Shown here in pieces: positions 16,918-26,489 of a stretch of 64,000 bases of DNA (its first letter is position 1; every line of letters starts with the position of its first letter). The stretch comes from JAGQPD01 sp020426865. Its GTDB lineage: Bacteria; Planctomycetota; Planctomycetia; Pirellulales; Pirellulaceae. The DNA lies in the NCBI GenBank assembly GCA_041399065.1, contig JAWKTN010000009.1:248001-312000 (forward strand), in the 5' to 3' direction. Under the pieces are notes generated by a model. The model ran no database searches. It was not told where the DNA came from and saw nothing but the letters and a program-made list of their open reading frames with translations. Position numbers and translations under genes: made by a program.

Positions 16918-19900
16918 CTATTTTGAGCCTTCCGGCGTCGTTTGAAGCGTGCGGGCCACACGAAATCCGACGGATGGAAATCCAAAGACAGGCTCGAATC
17001 GGTCTCGGGAAGCCGATCGGGCAACTCGTTGCGTTTCCGACTCATCAAAGCTTCCACCGCGTACTTCTCGCAAACCGCTCGTCTCGTACAATCGGTCGAC
17101 AACCGGCAAATTTCCTGATTGCCGCGAATAGGCGTCAACCAGAAAGTTGTCCTGGCACCACTCGTCGACGTTGCCAATCATATCGAAAAGTCCAAAGGGG
17201 TTGGGGCGAAGCAGTGCCACGGGTTCCGGGTGAGAGTTGGTGTTGTGAATCAGCCAATAATACTTGGGGACCAGCCAATCGCAGTCACCGATGGGGCGAG
17301 CGGTCGTTGATGTCGCACGGCAGGCGTATTCCCATTCGGCTGCCGTCGGCAGGCGATACCCGGTGCGTTCCAGTAAGTCCGGCGGAAGTGATATTGACGC
17401 ATACTGGGCCTGTGTGTTTCCGCCGCTGGTATTGATCACCGCCAGTTCTATGTCGCGCGGCGGTGGATAACATTGCTGATCGGCTGGCAGCTTTTCTTGT
17501 TCACCCAACCAATAACAAAACCGAAGTGCGTCGAACCACGTGACGTTGCCCGCTGGCCACGATTCGTTTTCAACGAGAGGACGATCGTGCCTGAGCCGGT
17601 CGACGATGCTTCGTGCGTTTTCCAGCGCGACCTCCTCTTCGTCCGTCAATGGCCTCGCTTCCATTTCGGCAATCTCCGCTAGCCAATCGCGGATGCGATC
17701 CCGTTCGAATTCACGATATAGCTTTTCCGTAACCTCGGTAGAATTGATCTGAAACGTCCTGGGTATTTGCCGTTCGTGCAGAAACTCTTCGTCACCATCC
17801 ACCTGAGGTTCGGCTCGACCCAGCTCCTCGCGCGGCGATCCCATCTTGAATTTGTCGACCGGATCGAACGTGACCATCAAGCCAGCCTTCGTATATTGCC
17901 AGCGAGTCTTCGGTGGAGACGGCCCTTGCAGGGAAGCAACGAGTGCGTCACCCGCCAACTTTACAAAACTCTCTTTCGGTTGGTCCTCCATTTTTGCCAG
18001 CGCATCGGCATGTTGGTCGTCATCCCATCGGCGCAAGATCCAGTCAACCGCACTGTGGACTCCAGGATCGGGATGTGTCGTGAAGATGCTGATCAATAAG
18101 TCCTTCATGGCCAACCGCTGATTGGGTGGCAACATGCCGATGTCGAATTCGCCCAGTGCCAGGATCAGCGCCGAAAGTTCGCGACCCTCCCGGTCCAATT
18201 GAATTTCGGCAATACGATTGCGAATAAGTCCCGGATCGATTCCCGATACTCCCAAGCGATCGATAATGATCGAACGAAGAGTCGGATCCGCGGTGTCCCA
18301 TAGTGGTCGCCGCAGGCGTTCTCGCTCGCCGCTCAATCCCCCCAAGCGGAATAATCCAATTTCGATGTTCGCGCGCGCGACCGCTTCGTCGGAGGACCCA
18401 CCTAATTCCGCAAGCGACTTTGCGATCATTTTGCTCCGTTCGCCCACCGGTATCGCTTCGAGATGCAACAAGATCTCCGCCAGTTGTTGTTCATTCGCAG
18501 TACGCAGATATCGGAACAATCGCAAAGGATCGTCGCTGAACGTCTCAGCGACCAACACGGCCGATGCTAGTTGATGATTGCCTTTCTTGTTGGCGTATTC
18601 CGCTTCCAGTCGCTGGGCGAGGTGGTCGCGAACGGGCTGCATGGCCTGAATCCAAGTTGAAAGATTCAATCGATCTTCCGCCAGCATTTGACCGACAACA
18701 TCGTTTGCCAAGTGTTGCCAATTTGCTGCGTCGCGGTCAAACAATGCCAACGCCGCTGCCGCTCGCAACCGAGTCCCGCGCGACACGTCGTAGTCCTCGG
18801 CGATCCGCCACAACTGTTGTTTCATATCACTGTCCACGTCTTCATGAATCCGATCACGCAAGATGCGAAACTCACTGGGGGGGGTCGCCGGATCGACCAT
18901 CACCTCCAATACGGCCTCGGCGATCTCCGGGCGACCGGCATGGTCATGTTCGTAGAGCCCCAACAGAGCCATGCCAATGCGACCGCGCGTGCGGACGTAT
19001 CGATCATCCTCGCCATGTTGATGGACTTGGGTGGATCCTGGCTTGGAGGCAAACGTCACGTGCTCGGATGCTTCTGCCTCTGTCTTCAGATGCTGCCATT
19101 CTGACTTCAACGCCGGTAACACGTAGTGCTTGAACGGTGAAAGACTGCTGTCAATCACCAGGCCGACGTTCGCGGCTTCGACGTTCTGCAGGCTCTCCAC
19201 CGCCGCCAACGCCCGATTCCGCTGCTCGCGTAACATTTGCGATAGAAAATACGACGACACCGTGGCTCCCAATGCCAACGCAAAGAAGACAAGCAGCAAC
19301 AGCGAAGTAACGGCCGGGTTGCGTTTGGCAAGCCTCACGGTGCGCGCGGCCAAGCTTAGCGGACGAGATTTGATCGGCTCCCCACGCTGGTACCGCTGCA
19401 GTTCGTCGACCAGTTCTTGAGCCGTCTGGAAGCGCTGCTCTGGCAGTTTCGCCAGGCACTTCTGGCAGATCGTTTCCAAGTCTTTCGAGATATTGGGATT
19501 CAATTGCCTTAGTGGCGCTGGTTCGTGCTCGCGAATGCTTACCAGTATTTCCGTGACAGAACCCTGGAACGGTCGGGCACCAGTGAGCATCTCCTCCATC
19601 ATGACTCCCAGACTCCAGATATCCGAACGACCGTCAGCCAGATGGCTGCGTCCAGACGCCTGCTCGGGACTCATGTAAGCTGGGGTGCCCATGATGGACC
19701 CTTCCATGGTACGCGTCGCAGCACTTTCGTCGTGCCGCGCACAACCGAAGTCGGCGACATGCGGCTGTCCAAGTTCGTCAATCAAGATGTTTTCTGGCTT
19801 CATGTCGCGATGCACGATGTTGTTTTCATGGGCATAGTGCAACGCCGAAGCAATCTTGGCGAGGATGTCCACCGTCCGATCGGTCGGCAAAAACCGGTGC

Positions 19901-20481
19901 GTCTTGATCAACTCCTTCAGCGTTTGCCCCTTGATAAACTGATAGGCAATGAAGTTGGTCGGACCCACGCTGCCGTACTCGTAGACCGGAACAATATGTG
20001 GATGTCGCAACTGAGCGGCAGCCCGGGCCTCGCGCAGGAAGCGGTCGGTTTCACCACGCCCGGAAATCAAACCGTGTTTTGCCACCTTCACGGCAACTTG
20101 CCGATCGAGCTGGTCGTCGTGCGTCAGGAACACCGCACCGAACGCGCCTTCCCCCAGCTTCTCTACGATACGATAGCGACCGATCGTGGGCGGTTTGGGG
20201 GACGCTGTTCCCGACCCCGGTGCCGCACTTGCCGATGGTGTCGTCTGATCATCACGACTCTCGACGACTTGAAAATCAGTCGTAGCTTCCGTGACGTCGT
20301 CGATTCCCGACCGAAAGGTATAGGTCATGTCCGTCCCGTCCGCGGACGAATCGACAAAGTCCATCGTATGTTCCGTGCCATCGATGCTGGCGTGCGAGAG
20401 AGATTCCTTGTCGTGAGCCGGTGCGCGATCGTCGGGTCCGACAGGACCTCGAGATTCACCTTCGGAAGCCTGATCGTTCAT
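16918..20481 (-). CDS. Membrane Ser/Thr protein kinase fused to a formylglycine-generating-enzyme (sulfatase-modifying) domain
   Basis: 1187 residues from the ATG; a TTG one codon upstream gives the longest frame. The kinase domain (about 102-365) has all key motifs: glycine loop GEGAFG, AVKVAKH with Lys132, HRDMKPEN, DFGCAR and APE-like SPEQ. A single membrane helix lies at about 390-413. About 450 residues of helical region follow. The C-terminal 300 residues are FGE-like (FKMGSPREELG, GNVTWFDALRFCYWL, YRLPTAAEWEYACRAT, MIGNVDEWCQDN, VRGGSFDE, FGFPSVGFRVAR). The likely topology is a cytoplasmic kinase and an external sensor or modifier domain. Fusions of this type recur in planctomycetes; whether the FGE part is enzymatic is unknown. 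Confidence 0.92.
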   Translation of the reverse strand: MNDQASEGESRGPVGPDDRAPAHDKESLSHASIDGTEHTMDFVDSSADGTDMTYTFRSGIDDVTEATTDFQVVESRDDQTTPSASAAPGSGTASPKPPTIGRYRIVEKLGEGAFGAVFLTHDDQLDRQVAVKVAKHGLISGRGETDRFLREARAAAQLRHPHIVPVYEYGSVGPTNFIAYQFIKGQTLKELIKTHRFLPTDRTVDILAKIASALHYAHENNIVHRDMKPENILIDELGQPHVADFGCARHDESAATRTMEGSIMGTPAYMSPEQASGRSHLADGRSDIWSLGVMMEEMLTGARPFQGSVTEILVSIREHEPAPLRQLNPNISKDLETICQKCLAKLPEQRFQTAQELVDELQRYQRGEPIKSRPLSLAARTVRLAKRNPAVTSLLLLVFFALALGATVSSYFLSQMLREQRNRALAAVESLQNVEAANVGLVIDSSLSPFKHYVLPALKSEWQHLKTEAEASEHVTFASKPGSTQVHQHGEDDRYVRTRGRIGMALLGLYEHDHAGRPEIAEAVLEVMVDPATPPSEFRILRDRIHEDVDSDMKQQLWRIAEDYDVSRGTRLRAAAALALFDRDAANWQHLANDVVGQMLAEDRLNLSTWIQAMQPVRDHLAQRLEAEYANKKGNHQLASAVLVAETFSDDPLRLFRYLRTANEQQLAEILLHLEAIPVGERSKMIAKSLAELGGSSDEAVARANIEIGLFRLGGLSGERERLRRPLWDTADPTLRSIIIDRLGVSGIDPGLIRNRIAEIQLDREGRELSALILALGEFDIGMLPPNQRLAMKDLLISIFTTHPDPGVHSAVDWILRRWDDDQHADALAKMEDQPKESFVKLAGDALVASLQGPSPPKTRWQYTKAGLMVTFDPVDKFKMGSPREELGRAEPQVDGDEEFLHERQIPRTFQINSTEVTEKLYREFERDRIRDWLAEIAEMEARPLTDEEEVALENARSIVDRLRHDRPLVENESWPAGNVTWFDALRFCYWLGEQEKLPADQQCYPPPRDIELAVINTSGGNTQAQYASISLPPDLLERTGYRLPTAAEWEYACRATSTTARPIGDCDWLVPKYYWLIHNTNSHPEPVALLRPNPFGLFDMIGNVDEWCQDNFLVDAYSRQSGNLPVVDRLYETSGLREVRGGSFDESETQRVARSASRDRFEPVFGFPSVGFRVARTLQTTPEGSK

Positions 20482-20546
20482 CAAATCGTCTCTCTTGCAT
20501 CCGGCCGCCTTCCACCTCGATATGGCAACCGAGACGATGACGACGC

Positions 20547-21053
20547 TTAGAGATACATCCCCACATATCCGTCAGCCTCGTCGCTGGCCTGTTGGATCTT
20601 GGCAATCCGCTCCTGAGTCTGTTTCAAGTCGCCAGCATCAATGTATCGGTCGAACTCAACAGCCACCGATCGCGGTACCGTGTCGCCAAACCATCGAACA
20701 ATCGGCTCCGTCAACCAGTCACATGTCTCGCCAATCAGTTCGACCTCCAGGTCGCATCGCTGGCATCGCATGTCGGTTTGATCGGTCAGCACGGTGCCAA
20801 CGAATCGAAATTGCAGCGTCCCCAGTTCATCATCGTTTGTCAAATGAAACACGCATGTCGCGTTGTACACGAAATAGGAGTTGTGAACGCCGTGTTTCTC
20901 CATCGCAGCCTTCACCCGCTCGCAATGCTCGCGATACTTCGGCGATGCGTCGATCGGGATGTCAATCCTCCCGACACTGCGAAGGGGGAGGCAATCAAAC
21001 TGGATTTCTACCCATTGTCCATTGCTTTTCGAACGATCCTTCGCGGAACCCAT
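20547..21053 (-). CDS. Hypothetical protein with a single CxxC motif
   Basis: 168 residues; I do not recognise the family. AGGAG eight bases before the ATG supports the start. The protein is acidic, has no signal peptide and is probably cytosolic. It has mixed alpha/beta character, with a CQRC pair near residue 97 and one further Cys (ETCDW), and ends in a helical, charged stretch. It precedes the kinase-FGE gene by 65 bases on the same strand, so the two may be co-transcribed. Confidence 0.7.
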   Translation of the reverse strand: MGSAKDRSKSNGQWVEIQFDCLPLRSVGRIDIPIDASPKYREHCERVKAAMEKHGVHNSYFVYNATCVFHLTNDDELGTLQFRFVGTVLTDQTDMRCQRCDLEVELIGETCDWLTEPIVRWFGDTVPRSVAVEFDRYIDAGDLKQTQERIAKIQQASDEADGYVGMYL

Positions 21054-21179
21054 CGATCACGCTCCTAACACAACAATCTTGCCCAACTCCTGTTATGCCG
21101 CGCGATTGGCAACACCCTGCTATTGGAAACGCCAGTTCAGTGATTGCCATCGCGAAATCGGATTCGCCTCCCGTCATTC

Positions 21180-21211
21180 CCCGGAGGCGACATATTTCCC
21201 GGAGGCGACAT
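21180..21211. repeat. Short direct repeat, two 14-base copies 18 bases apart
   Basis: The 14 bases CCCGGAGGCGACAT occur at 21180-21193 and again at 21198-21211, in the 221-base gap between the five-repeat protein and the 168-residue protein. The second copy is close to the 3' end of the large gene. Function is not apparent; it could be a simple slippage duplication. Confidence 0.6.
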
Positions 21212-21274
21212 CCTCAATCTTAACCCAAAGCGGGCCGATCGCGAAAGATGCGTCCGTTTCGTCGACCCGTTCGG

Positions 21275-24200
21275 TTACCAGCCAGCTCCGGCGGAAACAG
21301 AGGTTGACGCCCCCCGCATCGCGCCCTGCACATCGGCATGCACCCCCGCCAGGATCCACCCGGAGATGACGTCCAACTGCAAGACCTGGACCGAGGATAG
21401 CCTCGACAGGGGACCGTTCTTTGGCAAATCATCTGTCGACATTTCCATTTGGAATAAGTCTTCAAACCGGCGCCGCATCGTATTGACGATCGCAAACGGC
21501 TTGCGACTTCCTCGGTCCAAAAACTCCACTTGCACATCCCCGGAACGCCGAAAAACGTATCCGTTCGATGTCCGTTCGATGGAATACACTGCCGATACTT
21601 CTACCGGTTCGTCCACGATGTTGTCCCCCCGAATGAACTCGCTACCACGGATTGCTACCTTGATCTGTTGGTTGGAAAACTTGACCGCCACCGGCTGCAG
21701 CGGATCAAACGTAATCGACCAAGGTAGGTTCTTGTCCTCCTCTTCCTCCTGGCTGCCGGGATCCTCGTTGTCGTCGTTATCAGCGCCTGAAGCTGCGGCT
21801 GGACGTGGAGTGCCGGCGCCGCTGGCCGAACCGTACGGCTGACGCAGCGATGGCCGGCTCTCGCCGTTGGCTTTCGCTTCCTTCGCCGACTTGTCCATGC
21901 GTAATGATTCGGGAACCTCAATGTTGTTCTTCTCCAACAACTCCACCACACGCTCACTTGTTAGCTTCACGCCACCCAGAGTTTGTTGAGCCACATTGTT
22001 GATGAGCGACTCGTGGACTCGCACCGTTATCTCTCCAGCACTTTGTGGCACCATCGGCGGTGGGGATGCCGCGGACAACTGCCACGGTCGCGATTCTTCC
22101 GCTCGAAACTCAATCGAGTTGCTCGTCGAATAGAGGTGCATCTTTTTCAAGGGATAATCGCTGCGGTTGATTCGAGCCAGCGGCTGCAGGACCTGTGTAT
22201 CATACTGGGCACGCGCTTGTTGTAGCAGTTGTTGCGACTGCTGTTCCATCTGCTCGACAATCTTGTTGGCCGCTGTTTGCGATGCCTCCCAATTCCCCTG
22301 CGGCAGAGATTCGTTCGTTTTGCGGCGCGCGATCCGCGTTACCAAACGTCGGAACAGTCGGCGCTTGGGTTGAATCGCTTGCACATAGGTCTGAGTACAC
22401 GCCGCGCCTCTGGCCGGCTCGTCCATGATTCCAGAGAGCGTAACATGTAGCCGTTTCGTGCCCGTCAATTGTGTGTTGCCGCCGACGTACACATTGACTG
22501 GACGCGTCGTTCCGACCGTGCTGATCTGAGTATTCCCGTTCAACATCACGTCCAAGACCACCCCGTTGGCACTGGGAACTAAAGCCCCAGATGCCCAACC
22601 GCGAGTTGTCGCGGTACCGGAAATCGTGGCACGATCGACCCGCCGTGTCGGAATTGGGGATGTGTCATTGACAGGACGATTCATCGATCCAGTAAGCAGC
22701 TGACCCGAAATTGAAATCTGTAGGTTGGGCTGCGAAAAGGACTGGCGAATCTGTTGCACCAAACCGGGGGCCTGACCGACGGTCTCCAACCACTCCAGCC
22801 GCTGACCGATCTGTGCGGCATCGTAGTGCGTCCGCTCTTCCGTTCGTAAGTTGCGTACGTATTGGGCCAGAAATTCCAAACGACTGGCATAGATATCCTG
22901 CGCGTCCGGGCCGACTTGAAGCTGCTGCATCTCGATATATTTGGTCAAGGCCCGTGCCACCCGTGCAAATGGGGCTCGCTTTAACCCGGGCTGGTCACTC
23001 GCATACAACTGCGCAAAGCGATTGATCGCTCGCAGATCTGTCGGATTTTCTTTCCACAATTCCTGCAGTTCGTCCCACTCCAGGAACTTCTTCCAGCCCT
23101 CTTCCCGTTCCTCTCCCCCACCCTGCAGATAGCGATCCAAGTCGTTTAAGGCGTTGGTCACTTCGCTTCGTGACTGTTCAAATCGGTGTACCGATGTCTC
23201 GCGAATCTGCAGTGCATCAATCAAATTCTGAAGCTGACGTCGCACTTCATAAAACTCCGCCAATTGCAGTCCCGGCTCGCCCGACTGATACTTGTCTAGC
23301 ACCTCGGATAACTTTCTTAACTGTACGTCACTGTCCGCATTCAGCTCACGCTCCAACTCGGGCCATAAGAGAAATCTCTGCCAGCCGGCCAGCTTGCTCG
23401 ACGAAATCCTTCCTAACTTGTTCTGCAGATTGCGCATCGCGGTTTGCAAACGCGCTCGAATCCCGGCCACCCGCTGTTCGCTGAATTCCGTATAGTCGCT
23501 CTTCGCTGCACGAACTCGCTGTGCCAGAAAGTCGTCGATCGGTTCTTGTAGCTCTGCAAGCCAATTCGTGAGCTGCCGACGAAATAGTTTTCGATCAACC
23601 AGACCAGGTGCCGATGCATATCCTTGGTAACGCTGCAGAATGCGAGCCAGCTCCTGGGGATCCGCGTCTTCCGGCGAGTTGATTGCCCGAGTCAACTCGC
23701 GGTCCATGAAATACTCGCGCCAGGTTCCCGCGGTTCGCGAGTCTCTGTTGAGCGCGTCGTCGCGATCGTCCAGCGCCGTATCGATCGCGTCGATCAACCC
23801 GTCAACGTCCACCTCCGGCTGCGAGGCCGCCGTCGTCAACTGCTCGTGCCACTTCGCCAACGCGTCGCGAACCGCCCGAAACCGGCGCTCCAAAAGGACC
23901 GGACTCTCGCCAGAATATTGATCCAGGATCGCCTTCACCGTGTCCGCGCTAGCTTTCGCACCCGCCGACAACTGTTCTTCCATGTCATCCGACCGCAAGT
24001 AATCTCGCCACTTCGGATAACGCGTGTCGTCGCTCGATAACCACTCGTTCAATGTTTCATAGGCCCGACGTACGCGACTATGTGCGCCGTTGACACGCTC
24101 CGCCTCCTCCTGCCAACGCCGCAGCGGCACCACAATCGGCTCAATGGCACTGGTGTCAGGACCCCGGTCGGTTCCGTTGAGCCGCATGATCACGCGCCCA

Positions 24201-24412
24201 ACCAATTCCTTGTTGGCGTCAGCGCCGCGAGTTAGTTGCTCACGTATCTCCTTCAGTTCCAAATAATCCCGCCAGCCCACATTGCACTGGTTGGAAAATC
24301 CAGACAGCCCGCTGGATACCGTCGCCGCCGACGGTGTCTCCGCCCCGACCGCCTCTACCGCCGCCAACAGCCAGATCGATGCCAGCGCGAACCTACTCAT
24401 TCCTAATGACAT
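21275..24412 (-). CDS. Exported repeat protein with five tandem helical modules, unknown function
   Basis: 1045 residues from the ATG at 24412, chosen because GGAGGAG lies just upstream and a signal peptide follows (SRFALASIWLLAAVEAVGA). Longer frames add an unlikely hydrophilic leader. Residues about 45-500 hold five modules of ~60 residues, each starting with a Trp (WRDYLELKEIREQL, WRDYLRSDDMEEQL, WREYFMDRELTRAI, WQRFLLWPELEREL, WKKFLEWDELQELW). Each ends with a short pattern of the type yxsgxPgL, then an Arg-rich helix and xxLxxW. A beta-rich part follows (repeated NGNTQ/GGNTQ). The last third has VRVHESLINNVAQQTLGG and an acidic linker. I do not recognise a family. It probably lies in the periplasm or at the cell surface. 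Confidence 0.8.
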   Translation of the reverse strand: MSLGMSRFALASIWLLAAVEAVGAETPSAATVSSGLSGFSNQCNVGWRDYLELKEIREQLTRGADANKELVGRVIMRLNGTDRGPDTSAIEPIVVPLRRWQEEAERVNGAHSRVRRAYETLNEWLSSDDTRYPKWRDYLRSDDMEEQLSAGAKASADTVKAILDQYSGESPVLLERRFRAVRDALAKWHEQLTTAASQPEVDVDGLIDAIDTALDDRDDALNRDSRTAGTWREYFMDRELTRAINSPEDADPQELARILQRYQGYASAPGLVDRKLFRRQLTNWLAELQEPIDDFLAQRVRAAKSDYTEFSEQRVAGIRARLQTAMRNLQNKLGRISSSKLAGWQRFLLWPELERELNADSDVQLRKLSEVLDKYQSGEPGLQLAEFYEVRRQLQNLIDALQIRETSVHRFEQSRSEVTNALNDLDRYLQGGGEEREEGWKKFLEWDELQELWKENPTDLRAINRFAQLYASDQPGLKRAPFARVARALTKYIEMQQLQVGPDAQDIYASRLEFLAQYVRNLRTEERTHYDAAQIGQRLEWLETVGQAPGLVQQIRQSFSQPNLQISISGQLLTGSMNRPVNDTSPIPTRRVDRATISGTATTRGWASGALVPSANGVVLDVMLNGNTQISTVGTTRPVNVYVGGNTQLTGTKRLHVTLSGIMDEPARGAACTQTYVQAIQPKRRLFRRLVTRIARRKTNESLPQGNWEASQTAANKIVEQMEQQSQQLLQQARAQYDTQVLQPLARINRSDYPLKKMHLYSTSNSIEFRAEESRPWQLSAASPPPMVPQSAGEITVRVHESLINNVAQQTLGGVKLTSERVVELLEKNNIEVPESLRMDKSAKEAKANGESRPSLRQPYGSASGAGTPRPAAASGADNDDNEDPGSQEEEEDKNLPWSITFDPLQPVAVKFSNQQIKVAIRGSEFIRGDNIVDEPVEVSAVYSIERTSNGYVFRRSGDVQVEFLDRGSRKPFAIVNTMRRRFEDLFQMEMSTDDLPKNGPLSRLSSVQVLQLDVISGWILAGVHADVQGAMRGASTSVSAGAGW

Positions 24413-25193
24413 CCGCTCATCTCCTCCGCTCATCTCCGTTTGTGCGAGGTGCAACGGCCCAAACCAAGTCGAGACCTGAACCGTCCCCTCGCGGTGACCT
24501 TCCTTCGACCAGCATCCCTCTTCTGTCGTATGCTGTGCCATAGACCGCAAATTCTAGCTAAAACATGCAGTCTATGTAACTTGCCATCTCCCACCCGCTC
24601 CATCGCGATGCATTACCCGGCGTGCGGTTAAGCCCGAGGCTCCCTGCCGGTGTGCCCGCCGGTATATCAAGAAAAAAATGGCAGAAAATGTCAAAATTTG
24701 CGGGTGTTTTGTCTTTACGCAGGAATTTGAGCGTGGTCGTTGGCCGGGTGTTAAATCTTGGCCCAAGACTAGCGACGGCACAATGAAGTGCCATCTGTGG
24801 CTACCTGCGACTGTGCCCCTAACTTTCCGGAAAACGATGCCTGGCGTTGGTCTCGCTCAACGCCGAAATGCCGACATTTTCCAGCCTCGACTGTGAAGAC
24901 TCTCCGGAACACAGCCGAACTCCGGAAAGCCACAAACTGCGTCGGACGTTGAATCCAGCGTGTCCAAGCTAACTGCCCAAACTGCGACAGACATTCTGAC
25001 CGACGCGACTTCGGTTGCGCCCACCGACGCTGCGAAAACACTCTTCCGACGCAATTCGAGCTGGATTTTCGATGTGGATCAAGGTGGAATTGCATATGAA
25101 TCGCAACGCTCCCCAGCTTGCCCATGCCTAACCAAAACGGATTTCTTCTCGTCTCGCGTAGTGGACGAGACAGGGCTGTGGTAAACTAGCGGT
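24413..25193. other. Long intergenic region, no gene recognised
   Basis: About 780 bases between the repeat protein and the toxin-antitoxin pair. No reading frame shows domain motifs, a good ribosome-binding site or a plausible composition. The octamer CTCCGGAA occurs twice near 24901-24925 and a related TTTCCGGAAA near 24825. I see no tRNA or riboswitch. The 3' end should hold the promoter of the antitoxin gene. Confidence 0.4.
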
Positions 25194-25439
25194 ATGGTCC
25201 CGAAACTCAACAAAGAACTGATTCAGGCTGTCGACGGTCATGACCAGATCGAAGCGGTCAATCCCGAGACTGGTCGCACGTACGTCGTCATCGAGCGTTC
25301 GGTTTTCGAATTGCATCAGCGTCAAAATGTGCAAATAGGCATTCAGCAAGGTCTCGATGATATCCAGGCTGGTCGTACGATGACCGTTGACGAGTCGAAG
25401 CGGCGGACCGACGAGCTTCTCGATCAATTTCTAAAGTGA
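25194..25439 (+). CDS. Probable antitoxin of a type II toxin-antitoxin pair
   Basis: 81 residues. The sequence pattern (VNPETGRTYVVIERSVFELH, then a charged helical tail DESKRRTDELLDQFLK) resembles Phd-like or short addiction-module antitoxins: a small N-terminal fold followed by a flexible toxin-binding tail. The next gene starts inside its stop codon (GTGA overlap), the normal arrangement for antitoxin first, toxin second. Antitoxins of this kind usually repress their own promoter, which would lie just upstream. The assignment rests mainly on the partner gene. Confidence 0.75.
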   Translation: MVPKLNKELIQAVDGHDQIEAVNPETGRTYVVIERSVFELHQRQNVQIGIQQGLDDIQAGRTMTVDESKRRTDELLDQFLK

Positions 25440-25771
25440 AATTTCAGGTCGAAATCACCGACTGTGCCCACGAAGATATTGGGCGTAATGCACTTTGGTG
25501 GGCCGAACATCACTCTTACGAGCAGGCAGTTCATTGGAAAGACGCGATCTACGAACAGCTGAACGAACTCTCTTTGACGCCTGAACGTCACTCGCTTGCG
25601 GCAGAAAACGCAGATTTCGCATTTGAGATTCGTGAAAAGCTGGTTGGTGTAGGCGCACGGCCAAGCTACCGTGCGGTTTTCACGATTCAACACAACATGG
25701 TCTATGTTTTGACCATTCAACGCGGATCTCAGGACACTCTCCATCCCGAAGATATTTTCTTCGAGCCATAA
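25436..25771 (+). CDS. ParE/RelE-superfamily toxin
   Basis: 111 residues with a GTG start overlapping the antitoxin stop. The fold signature is present: an N-terminal strand (FQVEITDCAHEDI), two helices with WWAEHHSYEQAVHWKDAIYE, the middle LSLTPERHSLA, then FEIREKLVGVG and YRAVFTIQHNMVYVLTIQRG. The last strand pattern and the Arg/Tyr residues fit the ParE/RelE toxin family, which either inhibits gyrase or cleaves mRNA at the ribosome. Which of these it does cannot be read from sequence. The length is near the top of the family range. No other mobile-element gene is adjacent. Confidence 0.85.
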   Translation: MKFQVEITDCAHEDIGRNALWWAEHHSYEQAVHWKDAIYEQLNELSLTPERHSLAAENADFAFEIREKLVGVGARPSYRAVFTIQHNMVYVLTIQRGSQDTLHPEDIFFEP

Positions 25772-26187
25772 GGGGACTGGCAGCCACAGAGACGCCCCTT
25801 GATGGCGCCGATGGGGAGCGACTGTCGATGAGAAAGTGCCGCGTTCGTGCGTAATGACGAACCGACATTACGCAGCCGTGCTCGACGCGGCGCCTTTCGT
25901 TGACGACATTCGTATACGCTGCCCCCATTTAGCCGTGATCAACTCTCCCGCGACATACCGGCGAATAGCCGCAGGGCGTGCTAGTCGCCCATCCGTTTCG
26001 CAGCGTCGGTCGAAAAGTCCGACGCACTTTCGGACTTTCGCCTCGTGCCCTCGGAGTGAAACGCCGACGCAGGTTGGAGCACGCTCAAATGGTCCATTTG
26101 CGTGCGAATGGTTGCCGCCTACCAACTTCGCCAGCACTCGGTTCCGCGACTTCTGGAAGGATTCCTAAGGGGCGGAATTCTGCATCC

Positions 26188-26204
26188 GGACCCTAAGGGT
26201 CCGA
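26188..26204. repeat. Perfect inverted repeat, 8-base arms
   Basis: CGGACCCT and AGGGTCCG flank a single A. It lies in the non-coding gap downstream of the toxin gene. A 17-base near-perfect palindrome is compatible with a protein-binding site or a mini-hairpin; there is no T-tract that would make it an intrinsic terminator. Confidence 0.5.
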
Positions 26205-26440
26205 GCGACAAATCTGCCTATTTTGACGCTTAGCGTATAATCCTGTTCCGTTATTCGTCACACCCCAAGCTGAGCAACAATCGCTTTCGTGATTGATACG
26301 ATTGACCCACTCGACGCCGTTGGCAGTTTACTCCACGACGACTGCACGCACGGGCGAGGGCCCCGGAACTGGCGAACACGGCGAATGGGTTCTTCCTGGT
26401 TATCGTCCGAGGGCGATCCTGCATTGCGGCGATGCCGCGA

Positions 26441-26460
26441 TACGGCTGGGGACAGCCGTA
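26441..26460. repeat. Hairpin repeat, reverse copy of the elements near 54916-54963
   Basis: TACGGCTG and CAGCCGTA form an 8-base stem around a GGGA loop. The inner 18 bases are the exact reverse complement of 54946-54963, 28 kb away. A partial degenerate copy (CTGGGGACAG) follows immediately at 26461. It appears to belong to a dispersed palindromic repeat family. Confidence 0.65.
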
Positions 26461-26489
26461 CTGGGGACAGCCCTGGGACTTTGTCAGAA

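Larger units (their letters stand above)
25772..26489. other. Intergenic region rich in inverted repeats, no gene recognised
   Basis: 718 bases without a supported gene. It holds several hairpin-forming sequences: AAAGTCCG/CGGACTTT (26014-26021 with 26031-26038), CGGACCCT-A-AGGGTCCG (26188-26204) and TACGGCTG-GGGA-CAGCCGTA (26441-26460). The last matches an element near 54946. The region separates the toxin-antitoxin pair from the end of the synthase-ABC operon, so one or more hairpins could act as transcript ends, but no T-run follows them. Confidence 0.5.

Noticed and set aside
19525..20550. 341-residue plus-strand frame
   Set aside because: Antisense to the kinase domain; long only because of the GC-rich codon pattern of the opposite strand.
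24960..25184. 74-residue plus-strand frame before the antitoxin gene
   Set aside because: No ribosome-binding site, no motif, and it occupies the expected promoter of the toxin-antitoxin pair.
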